Origin: Liolophura sinensis
Lineage: Eukaryota; Mollusca; Polyplacophora; Chitonida; Chitonidae
DNA: 64,000 nt
NCBI RefSeq assembly: GCF_032854445.1
Contig: NC_088307.1
Span: forward strand, 29,480,484 to 29,544,483
Reading direction: 5' to 3'
Shown here: in pieces, positions 1-13,500 of the stretch
Numbering within the stretch: position 1 is the stretch's first letter
Layout of the letters: every line of letters starts with the position of its first letter
Notes under the pieces: generated by a model
What the model saw: only the letters and a program-made list of their open reading frames with translations
What the model was told of the DNA's origin: nothing
The model's database searches: none
Made by a program: the position numbers and the translations under genes

Positions 1-631
1 TATCAAGTAACCAAGCATTTGTCAAGTAATACAATGCTGACGTTGATTTTATTATTAAAAGTTATCATATGCAATGCAAACAACATTTTTGTAGAAGGCA
101 AAAATGTGCGGATGAGTAATCGAGTAGAGCTCAGAGTAAAAGTGTAATAATGATTTGATTTCGACTAAAGATTACTGTTACGTAAAGAGTATACGCTCGA
201 AAACATGCACCCAGTTGTACACGCGTATAGGCCTACCACTAAATATGTGCAATAGTAACGGGTCTGTCTCCTGGATTGAGTGTCAGTGTGTTTGCGGGTT
301 GAGAAGTAACTCAGCCTGGGCTATACACCATGCTTGTATGCGGAGTGCCTGTCCCACTGGGGAATGATGCGCAGGTCACTTCACGGCGAAAGACACCGTT
401 ACAACTCGAGATACATGCCTTAGTGGGACTTCAGTCTCAAGCCGCAGAACATAGCCTTAGATCTAGCACATATTCATACTGATTACAAAGTTGTGGTTAG
501 GAACAAAAAAAAAACAACAAACAAACAAACATGCCCAAAAACCAAACTATTATCGTTTATATTTTGGCTACAGTTTTCTACTTCAAGAAAACAAGACAAA
601 AACTTCATAAATTAAGTTACATAGAGTTAAA
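1..631. other. No gene seen
   Basis: AT-rich unique sequence at the left edge of the window. Short open frames show no recognisable domain or splice context. Confidence 0.6.
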
Positions 632-1442
632 AGACCTGGTACGGCAAAGTGGGGAATCGGTCCCAGACAGGTACGATAAGAAAGTGCAAGGGACCTGGTA
701 CGGCGGAGGGGGGAATTGGTCCCAGAGAGGTGCGATAAGAAAGTGCAAGGGACCTGATACGGGGGAGCGGGGAATTGGTTCCAGAGAGGTGCGATAAGAA
801 AGTGCAAGGGACCTGGTACGGCTGGGCTGGCGATCGGTCCCAGAGAGATGCGATAAGAAAGTGCAAGGGACCTGGTACGGCAAGGCGAGGAATCGGCCCC
901 AGAGAGCTACGATGAGAAAGAGCATGGGACCTGGTACGGCAAGGCGGCCGATCGGTCCCAGAGAGATGCGATAAGAAAGTGCAAGGGAACTGGTACAGCA
1001 AAGCGTGGAATCGGTCCCAGAGAGGTGCGATAAGAAAGTGCAAGGGACCTGGTACGGCTGGGCTGGCGATCGGTCCCAGAGAGGTACGATAAGAAAGTGC
1101 TATGGACCTGGTACGGCAAGGCGGTTGATCGGTCCCAGAGAGGTGCGATAAGAAAATGCAAGGGAACTGGTACAGCAAAGCGTGGAATCGGTCCCAGAGA
1201 GGTACGATAAGAAAGTGCTATGGACCTGATACGACAAATCGGGGAATCGGTCCCAGAGAGATGCGATGAGAAAGAGCATGGGACCTGTTACGGCAAGGCG
1301 GCCAATCGGTCCCAGAGAGGTGAGATAAGAAAATGCAAGGGAACTGGCACAGCTAAGCGGGGTATCGGTCCCAGAGAGGTACGATAAGAAAGTGCAAGGG
1401 ACCTTGTACGACAACGCGGGCGATCGGTCCCAGAGGGATACG
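632..1442. repeat. Minisatellite, approximately 59 bp unit, about 14 copies
   Basis: The unit contains GACCTGGTACGGC, ATCGGTCCCAGAGAGGT and GATAAGAAAGTGCAAG. Copies differ by 5-15 percent. The open frames it produces on the minus strand are periodic artefacts. It lies in the 5' flank of the factor B-like gene. Confidence 0.95.
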
Positions 1443-2461
1443 ATTTGGATAACGTTTGTCGTCATACATAACACATAACGTTTATAGTGCGATCAGATCT
1501 GATATATTTTGGCAAGTTTATAATTTGTTTTCTCCCGGAGTCGACAAAGAATCCCTTATAAAACAGGGAGTTGACGAAGTCACTGAGGAGAACAACTACG
1601 GTAACACTTCTTCGAATCTTAGTTATTCTTTTCCATTTTTTGGAATCATACCGTAAAGATACAGATGAAATTACAATAAATGAGTGTTACCAGAAATTAG
1701 AATCGATCATTTTTATAGCATATACGTAACAAGTGACAACTTTACAGAAATCACACGTGAATCATTTTTGACAGCACATGTGGTCGCCTATCATCAGTTT
1801 GTCATACTACATGTAATGTCCAGTGCAATTATAAGGCTGAAAGTAACGTTTGTCATATATTTATTGATTTGATTGGTGTTTAACGCCGCTCTAAAGAATT
1901 CTTCAGAAAGTTACGTTTGTTTTACAGTGACTTGTCTCACTGTGCAGTGTCTGTTACGCACAAAGATATTTCTGTGTATATGATTGGCGTAGGATGCCTT
2001 CATCAGCAGTATATCGAAAACACCCATGTTGGCTTCCCTCAGTGCAAATTAGACCTTGTCGCGTGCTTGTCATGTGTATAACAGGAAAAGAGGAGTAAAG
2101 GAGAAATGAAAAAAGTGGCATTACCAAGGCGTCAGTCACAGCTATGGACAGTTTCCATTCTTGAGGTGCATGGTTTCTTGCACCGGGGCTCATTTCCCGC
2201 CTTACCATGCCAAGCCCTATGTTCACATGATATAATTGCCAGGTACATGTGAAGGTAATCTCCAAACATAGTTAATACGACGTTAAACCCCAAGCACTCA
2301 CCCACTCACTCCAAACATTATATCTTAAATTTAACAGAAATTTTGTTTTTTTTAAGTGAGGTTAGAATGTATTCTGTTATTGTGGCAGATAATATTCTTT
2401 TAAATGCGGCACACACCTTCTATTTACACATGCAAAGATTGCGTTAGACTAACAGAATAAT
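1443..2461. other. Unique sequence with SINE scraps
   Basis: No supported gene. TGATTGGTGTTTAACGCCGC at 1870-1889 is the 3' end of the common SINE family in inverted orientation. 2150-2310 carries an inverted fragment of the second family ending TACGACGTTAAACCCCAAGC. Confidence 0.5.
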
Positions 2462-3598
2462 ATGCTGAGCATGACACAGCATGCCTATTGTACTGAGTAT
2501 GACACAGCAAGCCTATTATGCTAAGTATGACACAGCAAGCCTATTATGTTGAGTATGACACAGCAAGCCTATTATGCTGAACATGACACCGCAGGCCTAT
2601 TATGCTGATTATGACAGAGCAGGCCTATTATGCTGATTATGACAGAGCAGGCCTATTATGCTGAGTATGACACCGCAGGCCTATTATGCTGAGTATGACA
2701 CAGCAAGCCTATTATGCTGAACATGACACCACAGGCCTATTATGCTGATTATGACAGAGCAGGCCTATTATGTTGAGTATGACACAACAGGCCTATTATG
2801 CTGAACATGACACCGCAGGCCTATTATGCTGATTATGACAGAGCAGGCCTATTATGCAGATTTTTTACACAGCAGGCCTATTATGCTGAGTATGACACAA
2901 CAGGCCTATTATGCTGATTATGACACAGCAGTCCTATTATACTGATTATGACACAGCAGGCCTATTATGCTGAGTATGACACAGCAGGCCTATTATACTG
3001 AGTATGACACAGCAGGCCTATAATGCTGATTATGACACAGCAGGCCTGTTATGCTGATTATGACACAGCAGGCCTATTATGCTGAGTATGACACAGCAGG
3101 CCTATTATGCTGAGTATGACAGAGCAGGCCTATTATACTGATTATAACACAGCAGGCCTATTATGCTGATTATGACAGAGCAGGCCTGTTATGCTGATTA
3201 TGACACAGCAGGCCTATTATGCTGATTATGACACAACAGGCCTATTATGCTGAGTATGACACAGCAGGCCTATTATGCTGAGTATAACACAACAGGCATA
3301 TTAAGCTTATTATGACACAGCAGGCCTGTTATGCTGAGTATGACACAGCAGGCCTATTATACTGAGTATGACACAGCAGACGTATTAAGCTGAGTACGAC
3401 ACAGCAGGCGTATTATGCTGAGTATGACACAGCAGGCCTATTATGCTGAGTATGACACAGCAGGCCTATTATGCTGAGTATGATACAGCAGGCCTATTAT
3501 GCTGAACGTGAAACAACAGACTCGTTGTGCTGAGCATGACACAGCAGGCGTATTAAGCTGAGTATGACACAGCAGGTCTATTATTCTTAGTATGACAC
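2462..3598. repeat. Minisatellite, 28 bp unit, about 40 copies
   Basis: The consensus contains ATTATGCTGAGTATGACAC followed by AGCAGGCCT. Many units hold ATGACACAGC or ATGACAGAGC, which fit the RTGACNNNGC antioxidant-response core. The array ends about 950 bp upstream of the signal-peptide exon. Confidence 0.95.
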
Positions 3599-4549
3599 AA
3601 GGGAGTTCTTGTTGAAATTAACAGATTATTTTTATGAGTGTATTGACTCTGATAGGTCGACTTGAAATGAAGTAAAACTGCCTGTGTGACGCAAAGCCGT
3701 AATCAGTCACTTAATCTAATAGTTAACCAAGGTATAACGGTACATTTGGTGTAATTTGGTGTATTGAACTGTCTACTGTTTACGCTGTACACAGTGGGTA
3801 TATTTAGAGTAGGGTGATAAAGGTTGCACTCCATGTGATGGTGCAGGGTGTTTACCTAATTCTAATTGGACTTTACCTAATTTTGATAAGTCATGCGGCT
3901 AGGGGGCATGTACAGTGAGACTAAAACCCTAACTGACGTACATTGACAGGAGGCCATATTTCACCGGTTATGCGTGACTATCTGTTTTTTTCTATCTGTG
4001 CTGCAGTCTTTTTGCACTGGTAAGCAAACCGTGGAGTTATGAAATTGTATACCTTGTCACTTTTCCATAAATAGGGGGTGCCCGCTGGTTCAGATAATTA
4101 AAGCTCTGGGTATCATTTTTTCACCGTTCGAATCCAGCTCTCCCTGTGTACTAATAAACCAGATTGGCACTAATAAACCAGACTGGCACTAATAAACCAG
4201 ACTGGCACTAATAAACCAGACAGGCATCATATGATTTGAAAAATCGAATGAGTCAAACAGTTTCTCCAAACTGCTTCACAGGTTCAGAACAAAATGATTG
4301 CCTCCGTTTATCAGGAATAAATATTTACCAGTGACTTACAAATAATCCGTCATAGCAGTCTTTGGTGGATCAAGTTGACACTTAATTTTAAATATTGTTT
4401 TAAATTGTAGAGATTCAGTGACGATATTTGTGAATGTTTTGCAGAATTGTACAATTTTTGTATGGTCTCCTGATCAACTGTGTACAGGAAAAGATCTTGT
4501 GGATGCCAGTTTGACATTGGACGGTTTCGTCCTCAGAAATTCCCTCACC
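3599..4549. other. Immediate 5' flank with repeat remnants
   Basis: 3885-3990 is a fragment of a dispersed repeat also found at about 16150-16290 and 30830-30960. 4078-4145 looks like a tRNA-derived SINE head with a perfect box B (GTTCGAATCC). 4147-4222 holds four copies of a 19 bp unit (ACTAATAAACCAGACTGGC). No convincing TATA box or initiator was identified. Confidence 0.5.
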
Positions 4550-4598
4550 ATGTTGAAGTTGATGACCGTCTTGGTCACAATAGGAACGGTACAAGCAG
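4550..4598 (+). CDS. Exon 1: start codon and signal peptide
   Basis: The ATG at 4550 opens MLKLMTVLVTIGTVQA, a short hydrophobic secretion signal with an Ala-x-Ala-like end. It is followed by one base of the next codon and a GTGAG donor at 4599 (phase 1), which matches the CCP exons. An in-frame ATG at 4418 would add 44 residues with no signal character, so the later start is preferred. The 5' UTR and any upstream non-coding exon are not identified. Confidence 0.75.
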
Positions 4599-7500
4599 GT
4601 GAGATTTGTTATGTTGTTTCTTATACTGTTTATCTGAATTCTTTGCACTCTGTTTAATGAAAAATTGCGAATTTCTTTAAGGAAGTTATATGTGAAATAT
4701 ATTTTATGTTATTCTGAGATCGCCTTGTTACTCATACATGTTATACAACACTGAGCGAGATGCAGTGGCTTTTGGCCCCATACCGGTACCTTATTTGATG
4801 TTGTTGGACTGTGGCGGCTGGATTCAGATGTTTATCCGTTTTGGTTGACGAATAATATACAAATGTCTGTTTCGAGGCATAGATGCAATAACTCGGACTC
4901 ACAGGGTGTTGGTCAACCTCAGCCTCGGTAAGGGATTTTCAAAGCGCCCTGCCTCAATTATTCTCGGGGACTGGTCGCTATGTAATGGCTCCATGGTTCC
5001 GTCCTAATTTCTTAACCCTTTATATCCTTTCATAGTTCTTTGACATCTTGTGTTGAACATTGTTTTGTAAATTCGTCTCGTTCATTTATTTATCTATTTG
5101 ATTGGTGTTCTACGCCTTAATCAAGAATCGTGTCGTTAATATTGACCTGGAACATCTTTTATCGATTGGAAACGGGCATATGAATGTCAGTTACGAAACC
5201 TAGCTTATCAACTGTCTTTCAAACAGCATTCACCTTGCCTCATTATGACGTAATTGCCGTCCACAAATATGGCGTAATTCGTCTTCTGCCAACATGGTGT
5301 ATTTCGTCTTCCACCAACCTTGGCATAATTCGCCTTCTACAAATATGACGTAAATCACATCCAACGATATGACGTAGTTCGTCTTCCACAAATATGACGT
5401 AATTAATGGAATATTCACTTATGAGAAGTTAAATCTGACAGCTTTACGCGTTCATTGTGTTCACAAAAGCCCAATATGTAGACGTGTGGCCGGTGTTGAT
5501 CTCATTTGGCAATCATCTGTCTGTTCTCGCCTTCTGCTGTAAGCATTAAATTGATTGGATCTGGGTATTCTTATTATTTATATGCAATCTGCCACATGGA
5601 TGTGTCCCCGAAAACACTCTACACAGGGCATTCCGTCATTTGATATGACTGACCTGGAGTGTAGCAGGCCAGTAAACAATGGCATGGCGAAGATGTCGTC
5701 AATCCAGGTAGACAGAGAAGGCGGTGAGACATTTCCTAAACCTGTAGAATACTTGATTTTCATATTTGGGAACCTCCGTGACCTAGTTCATAGCATGCCA
5801 GTGTTTATCAACTTCAGCCACCTAGGAACCTCCATCCCATGCGGTCGAGTTCAAGTCCATTTCATACTATCTTCCTCTGCGGTCGTCAGTCTAAAGGTCT
5901 GTCAGCAGCAGCCTGCGAGTGGTCGTGGGTTTCCCCTTAGGTCTGCCCTGTTTGATTCTCTCGCCATTGCATATATGATCTATATCTGCGAACGGCGTAA
6001 GACAGTAACTTAAGAACAGTGTAAAAATAAATCCATCACATTGACTGTACAAACCAGGTTTGGCTACATGACTAATAACTTCTTTCAATGTTACCAAGAT
6101 ATGCAGAAATTAGAAAATAAAATTTAAAAACCATGGCAATATCAAAGATTGACATTTCCAGGTTGTGAACTACCAAACATTCCCAACACGGGAGAGCTTG
6201 AGAGTGACAGCAAACCTGATCAAGATGGCCGATACCCTGAGTACAGCTCCCTGTTTATCCGTTGTTTGCCGGGATACGAGCTCTTGGGCACAGACATGCT
6301 GTTTTGCCTCCGTGACAGTACATGGGATCCACTTCCTGGTGATGTACAGTGTAAAGGTATCCTAACCACTGTAATTTGTCAGACGATTTCAAAGTAACCC
6401 GATGCTATCAAGATAGCCGATAGTTTCAAGGTAACCCGATAGTTTCAAGGTAACCCAATGGTTTCAAAGTAACCTGGTGGTTTCAAGGTAAGCCGATGGT
6501 TTTAAGATAACCCAATGGTTTCAAGGTAATCAGACGGTTTAAGATAACCAGACGATTTTGTAATAAACATAATCGAAGATAACGGGAATATATCGGAGAC
6601 AAGGCGCTTACCTGTTTGTCCTGAACTAGTATCAATATCTGGCAAACAGCATGTAAATGGAAAGCACGAGTGGGATGAGAATAAATGTCCTAAACTTTTT
6701 ATTTACTCTCGATAATTGCATGATTTCTTTCAGGAGGTCTATATATACGTCCTATTTCGGCACATGAAATAAAACTTGACTTTCTTTGTGTCTGTCAGAA
6801 TCTGGATTAAAGTGTGCGGATGCTGACATCCCTGTGGGTGGCTCTGTTTCTGGGGGCAGGGACGAGGGGGACAGAGCGATATACTCTTGTGACAACCACC
6901 TTATATTGGTGGGGAACGAGCATAGAACATGCCAAGGAGGAAAGTGGCAGGGGAACATGCCTCATTGCGACAGTGAGTACAGGATCATAGTACACACGTA
7001 TGTAACGAGAGGCCAGTGACAAGGGAGCGTTCTCCCGTTGTGACCGTAAGTACTAGATCATAGCGCACACGTATGTAACGAAAGGGCGAGGGGCAAGGGA
7101 GCATTTCTGCAGTGTAACCATATGTACTGGATCACAGTGCACACATATGTAATGAGGGGGCGAGTGACAAGGGATCATTCCCCCAATGTAACCGTAAGTA
7201 CTGGATCACAGTGCAGACATATGTAACGAGAGGCCAGTGGCAAAGGGAGCGTTCTCCCATTGTGACCGTAAGTACTAGATCATAGCGCACGCGTATGTAA
7301 TGAAAGGGCGAGGGGCAAGGGAGCATTCCCCTGGTGTAACCGTGAGTACTGGATCACAGTGCTTACATATGTAACGTGGGGGCGAGCGCCAGAGGAGCAT
7401 GTCTCGCTGTGACCGTGAGTACAGGATCATAGCGCACACGTATGTAATGAGTGGATGTGTAACAGGGGAGCATGTCTCACTGTGACCGTGAGTACAGGAT

Positions 7501-10500
7501 CATAGCGCACACGTATGTAATGAGTGGATGTGTAACAGGGGAGCATGTCTCACTGTGACTGTGAGTACAGGAGTACAGGATCATAGCGCACACGTATGTG
7601 ATGAGAGGGTGTGTACCAGGGAAACATGTGGCACTACGACCGTAAGTACAGGGTCATAATGAGGGAGGGAATGGCAGGAGGATTTCTCGTAATGTCCACT
7701 TTATTTTAATGCGATATTCTTCCGAAAGGGAATTTTCTGGGAAAGTGCAGCTAGGTGACGGTGCGGTAGAGATGTACTGTTTACCTGTACATCAATGTTC
7801 ATTACGTGATTAGTACATCTAGCGCTGGTTTTACAGGGGCCGTTCAGTGCGAGGACCCTGGGATCATAGCCAACAGCCAGAGGGTTGATCAGAAGCTGTA
7901 TAACCTGACAAACTTCGGCCCCGGGGACACGATCCAGTACCGCTGTAACCACGGGGAAGTCAGGCAGGCTGATCTGCTTTGCCTGAATAGGGGAGAGTGG
8001 AACCAACAGCCCCCGGTATGCCCCGAGAAAAAAGGTGAGTTGTCAACGTGTGATGAGGACGGGAAGTTTAACTTACATGAAAGTATTGATTTTCAGTGCC
8101 ATTTGCGTGGTAAATCTGTCAACTTCAACGCCAAAAGTTGATATCCCCTGACCTTTGTGCAATGTCACACCACAAAATGCAACATGTCAAAAAATCAACA
8201 TATCGCGACGACCATTTTGTTTTTAACTTTTGCTTCTGGAAATGAAGTCTTATGGTTGCCCCATATGATCTTACATTTTTCTCGAAAGACTACAGAAGAG
8301 TTTAGTTAAATTTATGTTTTAAGTTTCAAGAATATTAATCCGTAATGAGATCTAATGATGCATATAGTTTTTTTTGAGAAATGCTGAATTTGAGAAGATA
8401 GTTGTCAGTACCGTTTTTCATTCATTCCGTAGTGTTGTTTATCTGTACATATATTTTAGATGAAATCAACTTTTATGTGCCAAAGAGGTCACTTCGTAAT
8501 AACAAACTCTTTTTACTATCAAAAGCTCTGGAGAAATGTGTATTTTTTTTAATTTTTCGAACCTGTACACTTCCTAATTATTTTTAAATGACTCAAACGC
8601 AGGGATTTTAGGTCTAAGACACATTTAGATCGAAAGCGCAATTTAAAAAAAATTATTTAGCTTTTAGGTACTGTTTTGTTAGCCTTATTTCTTTATGTAG
8701 TTTTAGTTCTGCAGCATTGAATGTAGTACTCAGGTCTGTACCTGAACGAATGCCTGTTGGCCTTTTCTTATCAATACCTAAATGCATGTTTGTAGGCTTG
8801 GGGTTTAACGTCGTACTTAACAATATCAAATGACGACGAGGTGTACATATATGTATGTACATATAATGTGTATTCATGTGGCAGGGCGAGTACATGTCGC
8901 TAAACTGCTGCCGCCACTGAAGTATCATGTCAAAGACACACCACCCAGTCACATTATATTGCCACCATTCCAACCAGTCATGTTTCCTTGCCGTAGCCTC
9001 TCAGTGCCTAGCACCAAGCGAGGCAGCATCAAGTACCACTTTTAAAGTCCGTGATAAGACCCGATCTGGGTTTGATCCTGAAGCCTCCCAACTTCAAGGC
9101 GGAAGCTCTAACAATTACGCCAGGTGCCGAAGCGGTCAATATATAAATAAATGAATTAGGGTCGGTTTGTTGTAACGATACTTTTAATATTATACTGTAT
9201 TAATCAATCTAAAATCACTGTCAAAACAATAAACATTGAATCCATCCATAAACAGTCAGTTAATCATTCAGTCGATCTCTCGCACGCACACACGCACTCC
9301 GCCCACTCATTCGCTTATCCGCTCATTGAATTAATCAATCAATTACACTCTCACTCTCTCACTCTCTCACTCTCTTACTCCTTCATTCGCCCACTCAATT
9401 ACCCACTCACTTTCCTATCGACAGCCTCTTCCCCATGTGACGAACTGCAGCCATACCAGATGTGTCCTGACCCCGGGCCACCTCGTTACGGCTACCTGTT
9501 GAAGCAGGACACCGTCGTGGCGTGTTATGGACGCTATCCCCCCGGTCAAACCATCAAGTTCCGCTGTAACGACGGGTTTCTGTTCGTGAACAAACAGCCC
9601 ATCAATCGACTGACATGTCTGAAAGGAGGGTCATGGGACAGAGATCTCCCCATCTGCTACGGTAAATCATCTCCACTTTCTTCTCAGAAATGTCTTAGGA
9701 GTATTTGTTGTCCGTTATTTTTTATGCAGAACCGGTACATGCAATTGTCAACTTCAACTCCCCAAAACTGTCCAATGGTACTACAGGCGCACACCACCGT
9801 TAATCTCTTTTCCTTCTCCTTACAGTTAGGTAACACTGTGTCCCGATTCCAAAAATCTATCGCTCACGGTGAGTGCTCAACGCCGGTAATCTCTTGTTCT
9901 CCTTATAGGTCAGATAATGCTGTTGTTGTGTTTGCAGATGAAGGAATGAAGACAAACAACGATTTCAACGTCGATCTTATATTCTCGCCATCACAAACAT
10001 ACGCACTTGCACAGTCATGTGATCACAAATGTTATTACAAAAACATAACTGACAATTACACCAAACATACGAGAGAAGGACATTACATTTTCCCCTTCAG
10101 AATACAACTTAGTAGGACTTACAAATAAACAGAAAATGGCGTTATGGTTTAGAGTTCACAGTCCTGTAAGTATCTGGGTGGTCTTCTGTTTCGACTCGAG
10201 CGTCCGGTAGTTGCGACAGGATACTGTTGTGGATTTGGAGCACAATCCTTCGTGGATTCTAAAGTTGGGTCTTCCACTTGTAAATGTGATTCTCTGGGTT
10301 GTGTTTCTTGACGTGACAGAATACAACGTCTGGCAATCCATTTTGATGTCAGGTATTACTGTTCTATAACCACGGACAATGCACGAAACAATCCAAAGGG
10401 ATAACTCATGCTGGAGGTGGTGATATGTTCTCAGTTCTGTTGAAACATGATTAGGCCATCCATTTAAAACATAGAACTCGATCGCTGGCTGAATCATGCT

Positions 10501-13500
10501 TGAGATCTGGCTGGGTGATAAGACCATCGAGGTCAATTCTCAGAACGTCAGCCTTCCCTGTCGCCGAAGCGAACACTGTTTCATCGAGAGTGAGTCTACT
10601 GAGCATGTCTGCTACTTCATTCTTCTTTCCTCTGATATGTTCCACATTGAAGTTCTACTGAAGTAATCTGTCAGTGAATCTGTAGATCAAAGGTCTCTGC
10701 CCTGACCCAGATGTTGACAGTAATGCTTTCAGTGCTTCATGGTCTGTTCGCGAAGAAAATTTGCGACCGTGAGATACATATGCCAGTGTTCAGATGTTAA
10801 TATACAGGTAAGAGCCTCGCGTTCACTCGTGGAATATTTCCCCTCTGTAGGTCAGAGAGTACGGGCAGCAAAAGCCACAGGGCGTATATGGACATCCGAG
10901 ATTTGCGACAGTACTGCTCCTGCAGCGTGTCCTGAGGCATCTGATGTAACATAGGTTGGATAGGCAGGGTCAAAATGAGCGATTATTTTTGGCGTGGCAA
11001 TGCGCTGTTTCAGAGTGGTAAACGGATTAGCGTGCTCCTGTGCCCAGTTCCATGATTCAGTTTTCCGAAGTAACGTACAGGTTCTGCAATTTCGGCGTAA
11101 TCTGGTACAAATTTGAGGTAGAAATTGGTAGTACCAAGGAATGACTGAAGTTCCTTTGTGTTTGTAGGCACTGGGAGATACTGAATAGCTTTCACATTTG
11201 ATTCAATGGGCACTACTCCTTTGTATGAAATATTGTAACAGGCAAAGTCAACGGAGTTCTGTGAAAACTGGCACTTTTCGACGTTCAGTGTCAGGTTGTT
11301 CTCCGAAATACACTGCATGGCTTCTTCCAAGTTTTTGTCATGATCGCCATTGTCCTTTCCATGAACTATCACATCATCAATGAGATGTTTACAGCCTTTA
11401 CATCCGGACACAATCAGCCACAAAATCTTGTGGAAAGTACCCGGTGCTGAGTCCATACGGTATTCTGGTGTACTGGTACACGACATCATGAGAGATAAAT
11501 GCTGTCAGAGGTCTACTATCCTCGGTCAGGGGTATCTGTAGACAGCTAGGTCTGCGATCAAGTTTGGTGAAAACCCATGGAATTCAAGAGTGAGTTCCTG
11601 TGTGGACGGTAAAAGGTATTTGTCTAGTATAAGAGGTTTGTTGACAGGCCTTGGATCAACGCATAGTCAAATCTCTTTTTTTTTCGACGTGCGGTAACTA
11701 GGTTTGAAATTCATGGCGACGAATCGATTTTCTCCATTATGCCGGATTCCTCCAAACGTTTGATTTCTGCTGACACCTCTGGACGCACAGACAGGGGAAG
11801 TTGCCTCAGTTTCCGTGATACAAGTCCAACTGATGGGTCAACAGTTGGCCGGTGTGCGTATTTAGTGGCCTTTCCGAACAGGTGAACACTTGAGAAAACT
11901 GGAACGGAATGTCCACGGTCTGAATAACTTTGCCCTTATGAGTGACTGTAAAGCCTAACTGGGTAAAGGGATCAGTTCACATAAGATTGGCATCTTCTTT
12001 AGTGACGTAAAACAAAAAGTTCTTCAACATTTGATCGTCGTTTGCAACGTTCGAATTAAGAAACATCGAGAACAGGGATATGACCATTGTTGTACGTTAA
12101 CAGATTCTCAGGGATATCGGTCAATGAGTGCTGAGAAAAGTCCTCCTTAGACAGTATCTCACTGAGAATTAACACCTTGGTGCCCAAATTAGTGATTAAG
12201 GTAATATCCTGGCCGTTAATGCCCACACAACAGTGCTTAAATGTTCTTTGACACACTATAGATTGAGACATCTGTCTTATCCTCAGGGTTAAAATTTTTA
12301 CCTGTTTTGTATATCTACACATAAATCCAAAATGGCCACGCCGTCCACAGGAATCACAGTTTTGGTCATTTGCTTGACAATGCTGACTTCGAGTTTAGTG
12401 TGAGAAAGATCCACAGTTAGTACAGTGCTACTTGTGCTCATTAGAAACTTGGCAATGTTGTTGTTGTCGAGGCTTGTATGGCCGCTGTTTTACATCCTGA
12501 ACACTTTGAAGTGTTTTCTTTAATTCTTTAATGGCCATTTCAATTTGCGTGGCAAGTGTGACCGCTCTATGAAGGGTTGACGTGTCTGGTTCCATAAGTA
12601 GGAGTTCACGAATGCGTGGTGTGCTGGTTTTCTCGATAATTTGATTACGTATCATCTCGTCGTGAAGAATTTCAAATTTACAGGTAGATGGTAATTCATT
12701 GAGTTTAACTGTCTACTGTAAAACTGATTCACTAGGGCGCTGAGCTCTCTCCCAGAAACGCTGACGTTCTGTCATAGTGTGTGTATGGGGGCAAAATGAT
12801 AGTTCAAAGCACCTACCGCGTTTTCATACGAGTCTGTGTTTCCCAGGGCGAAGATGATACGTTGTCCTTCAATCCCAAGGCAGTGTATGAGAATTGAACG
12901 TTTCCGAGCCTCAGACACTTCCTCGCTGTTCAGTCCAGTGGCGGTTAAATATGTTTGAAAACAATCATATCCCAGCGCTTCTACGAAACGGGTGGGTCTC
13001 CTGGACTGGGTAGAAAGCCCGGAGGTGGTGGGAGGAGAGATTCAGCCATATATATGGTGTGCCTGTAGATGGAGGAAAGAAGACAGCGATTTCAAAGTCG
13101 ATCTTGTATTCTCGCCATCACAATCATACACGCTTGTACAGTCATGTGATCACAAAGGTTAATACAAAAACATAACTGACAATTATACCGAACATTTGAG
13201 AGTAGGGCATTGCATCTGTCTCCTGGCCCCAGATTTATGGCTCAGCGCCCTCCAGCGGTAATATGTTGTTCTTCTCCTTACAGACCAGGTAACGCTGTGC
13301 CCGTATCTCGGATCTATTGCTCACGGTGAGCGCTTACCACCGCTGATCTCTTGTCCTCCTTATAGGCCAGGAAGCGCTGTCTCCCAATTCCTTAAATCTG
13401 TCGCTCACGGTGAGCGCTCACCGCCTGTAACCTCTGGTTCATCACCTTACAGGCCAGTTTACGCTGTGCACCTATCTCGGAACAATTGCTCATGGTGAGC

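Noticed and set aside
627-1178. Long minus-strand frames with repeating SYRTSLGPI motifs
   Set aside because: Periodic translation of the 59 bp minisatellite in several frames at once.
4418-4549. Upstream in-frame ATG for exon 1
   Set aside because: The added residues lack signal-peptide character; the ATG at 4550 gives a compact secretion signal.
5630-5720. CCP-like start (LECSRPVNNG) followed by CAG/GTAGAC
   Set aside because: Only one of four CCP cysteines, a poor acceptor, and exon 1 already joins exon 2 in phase.
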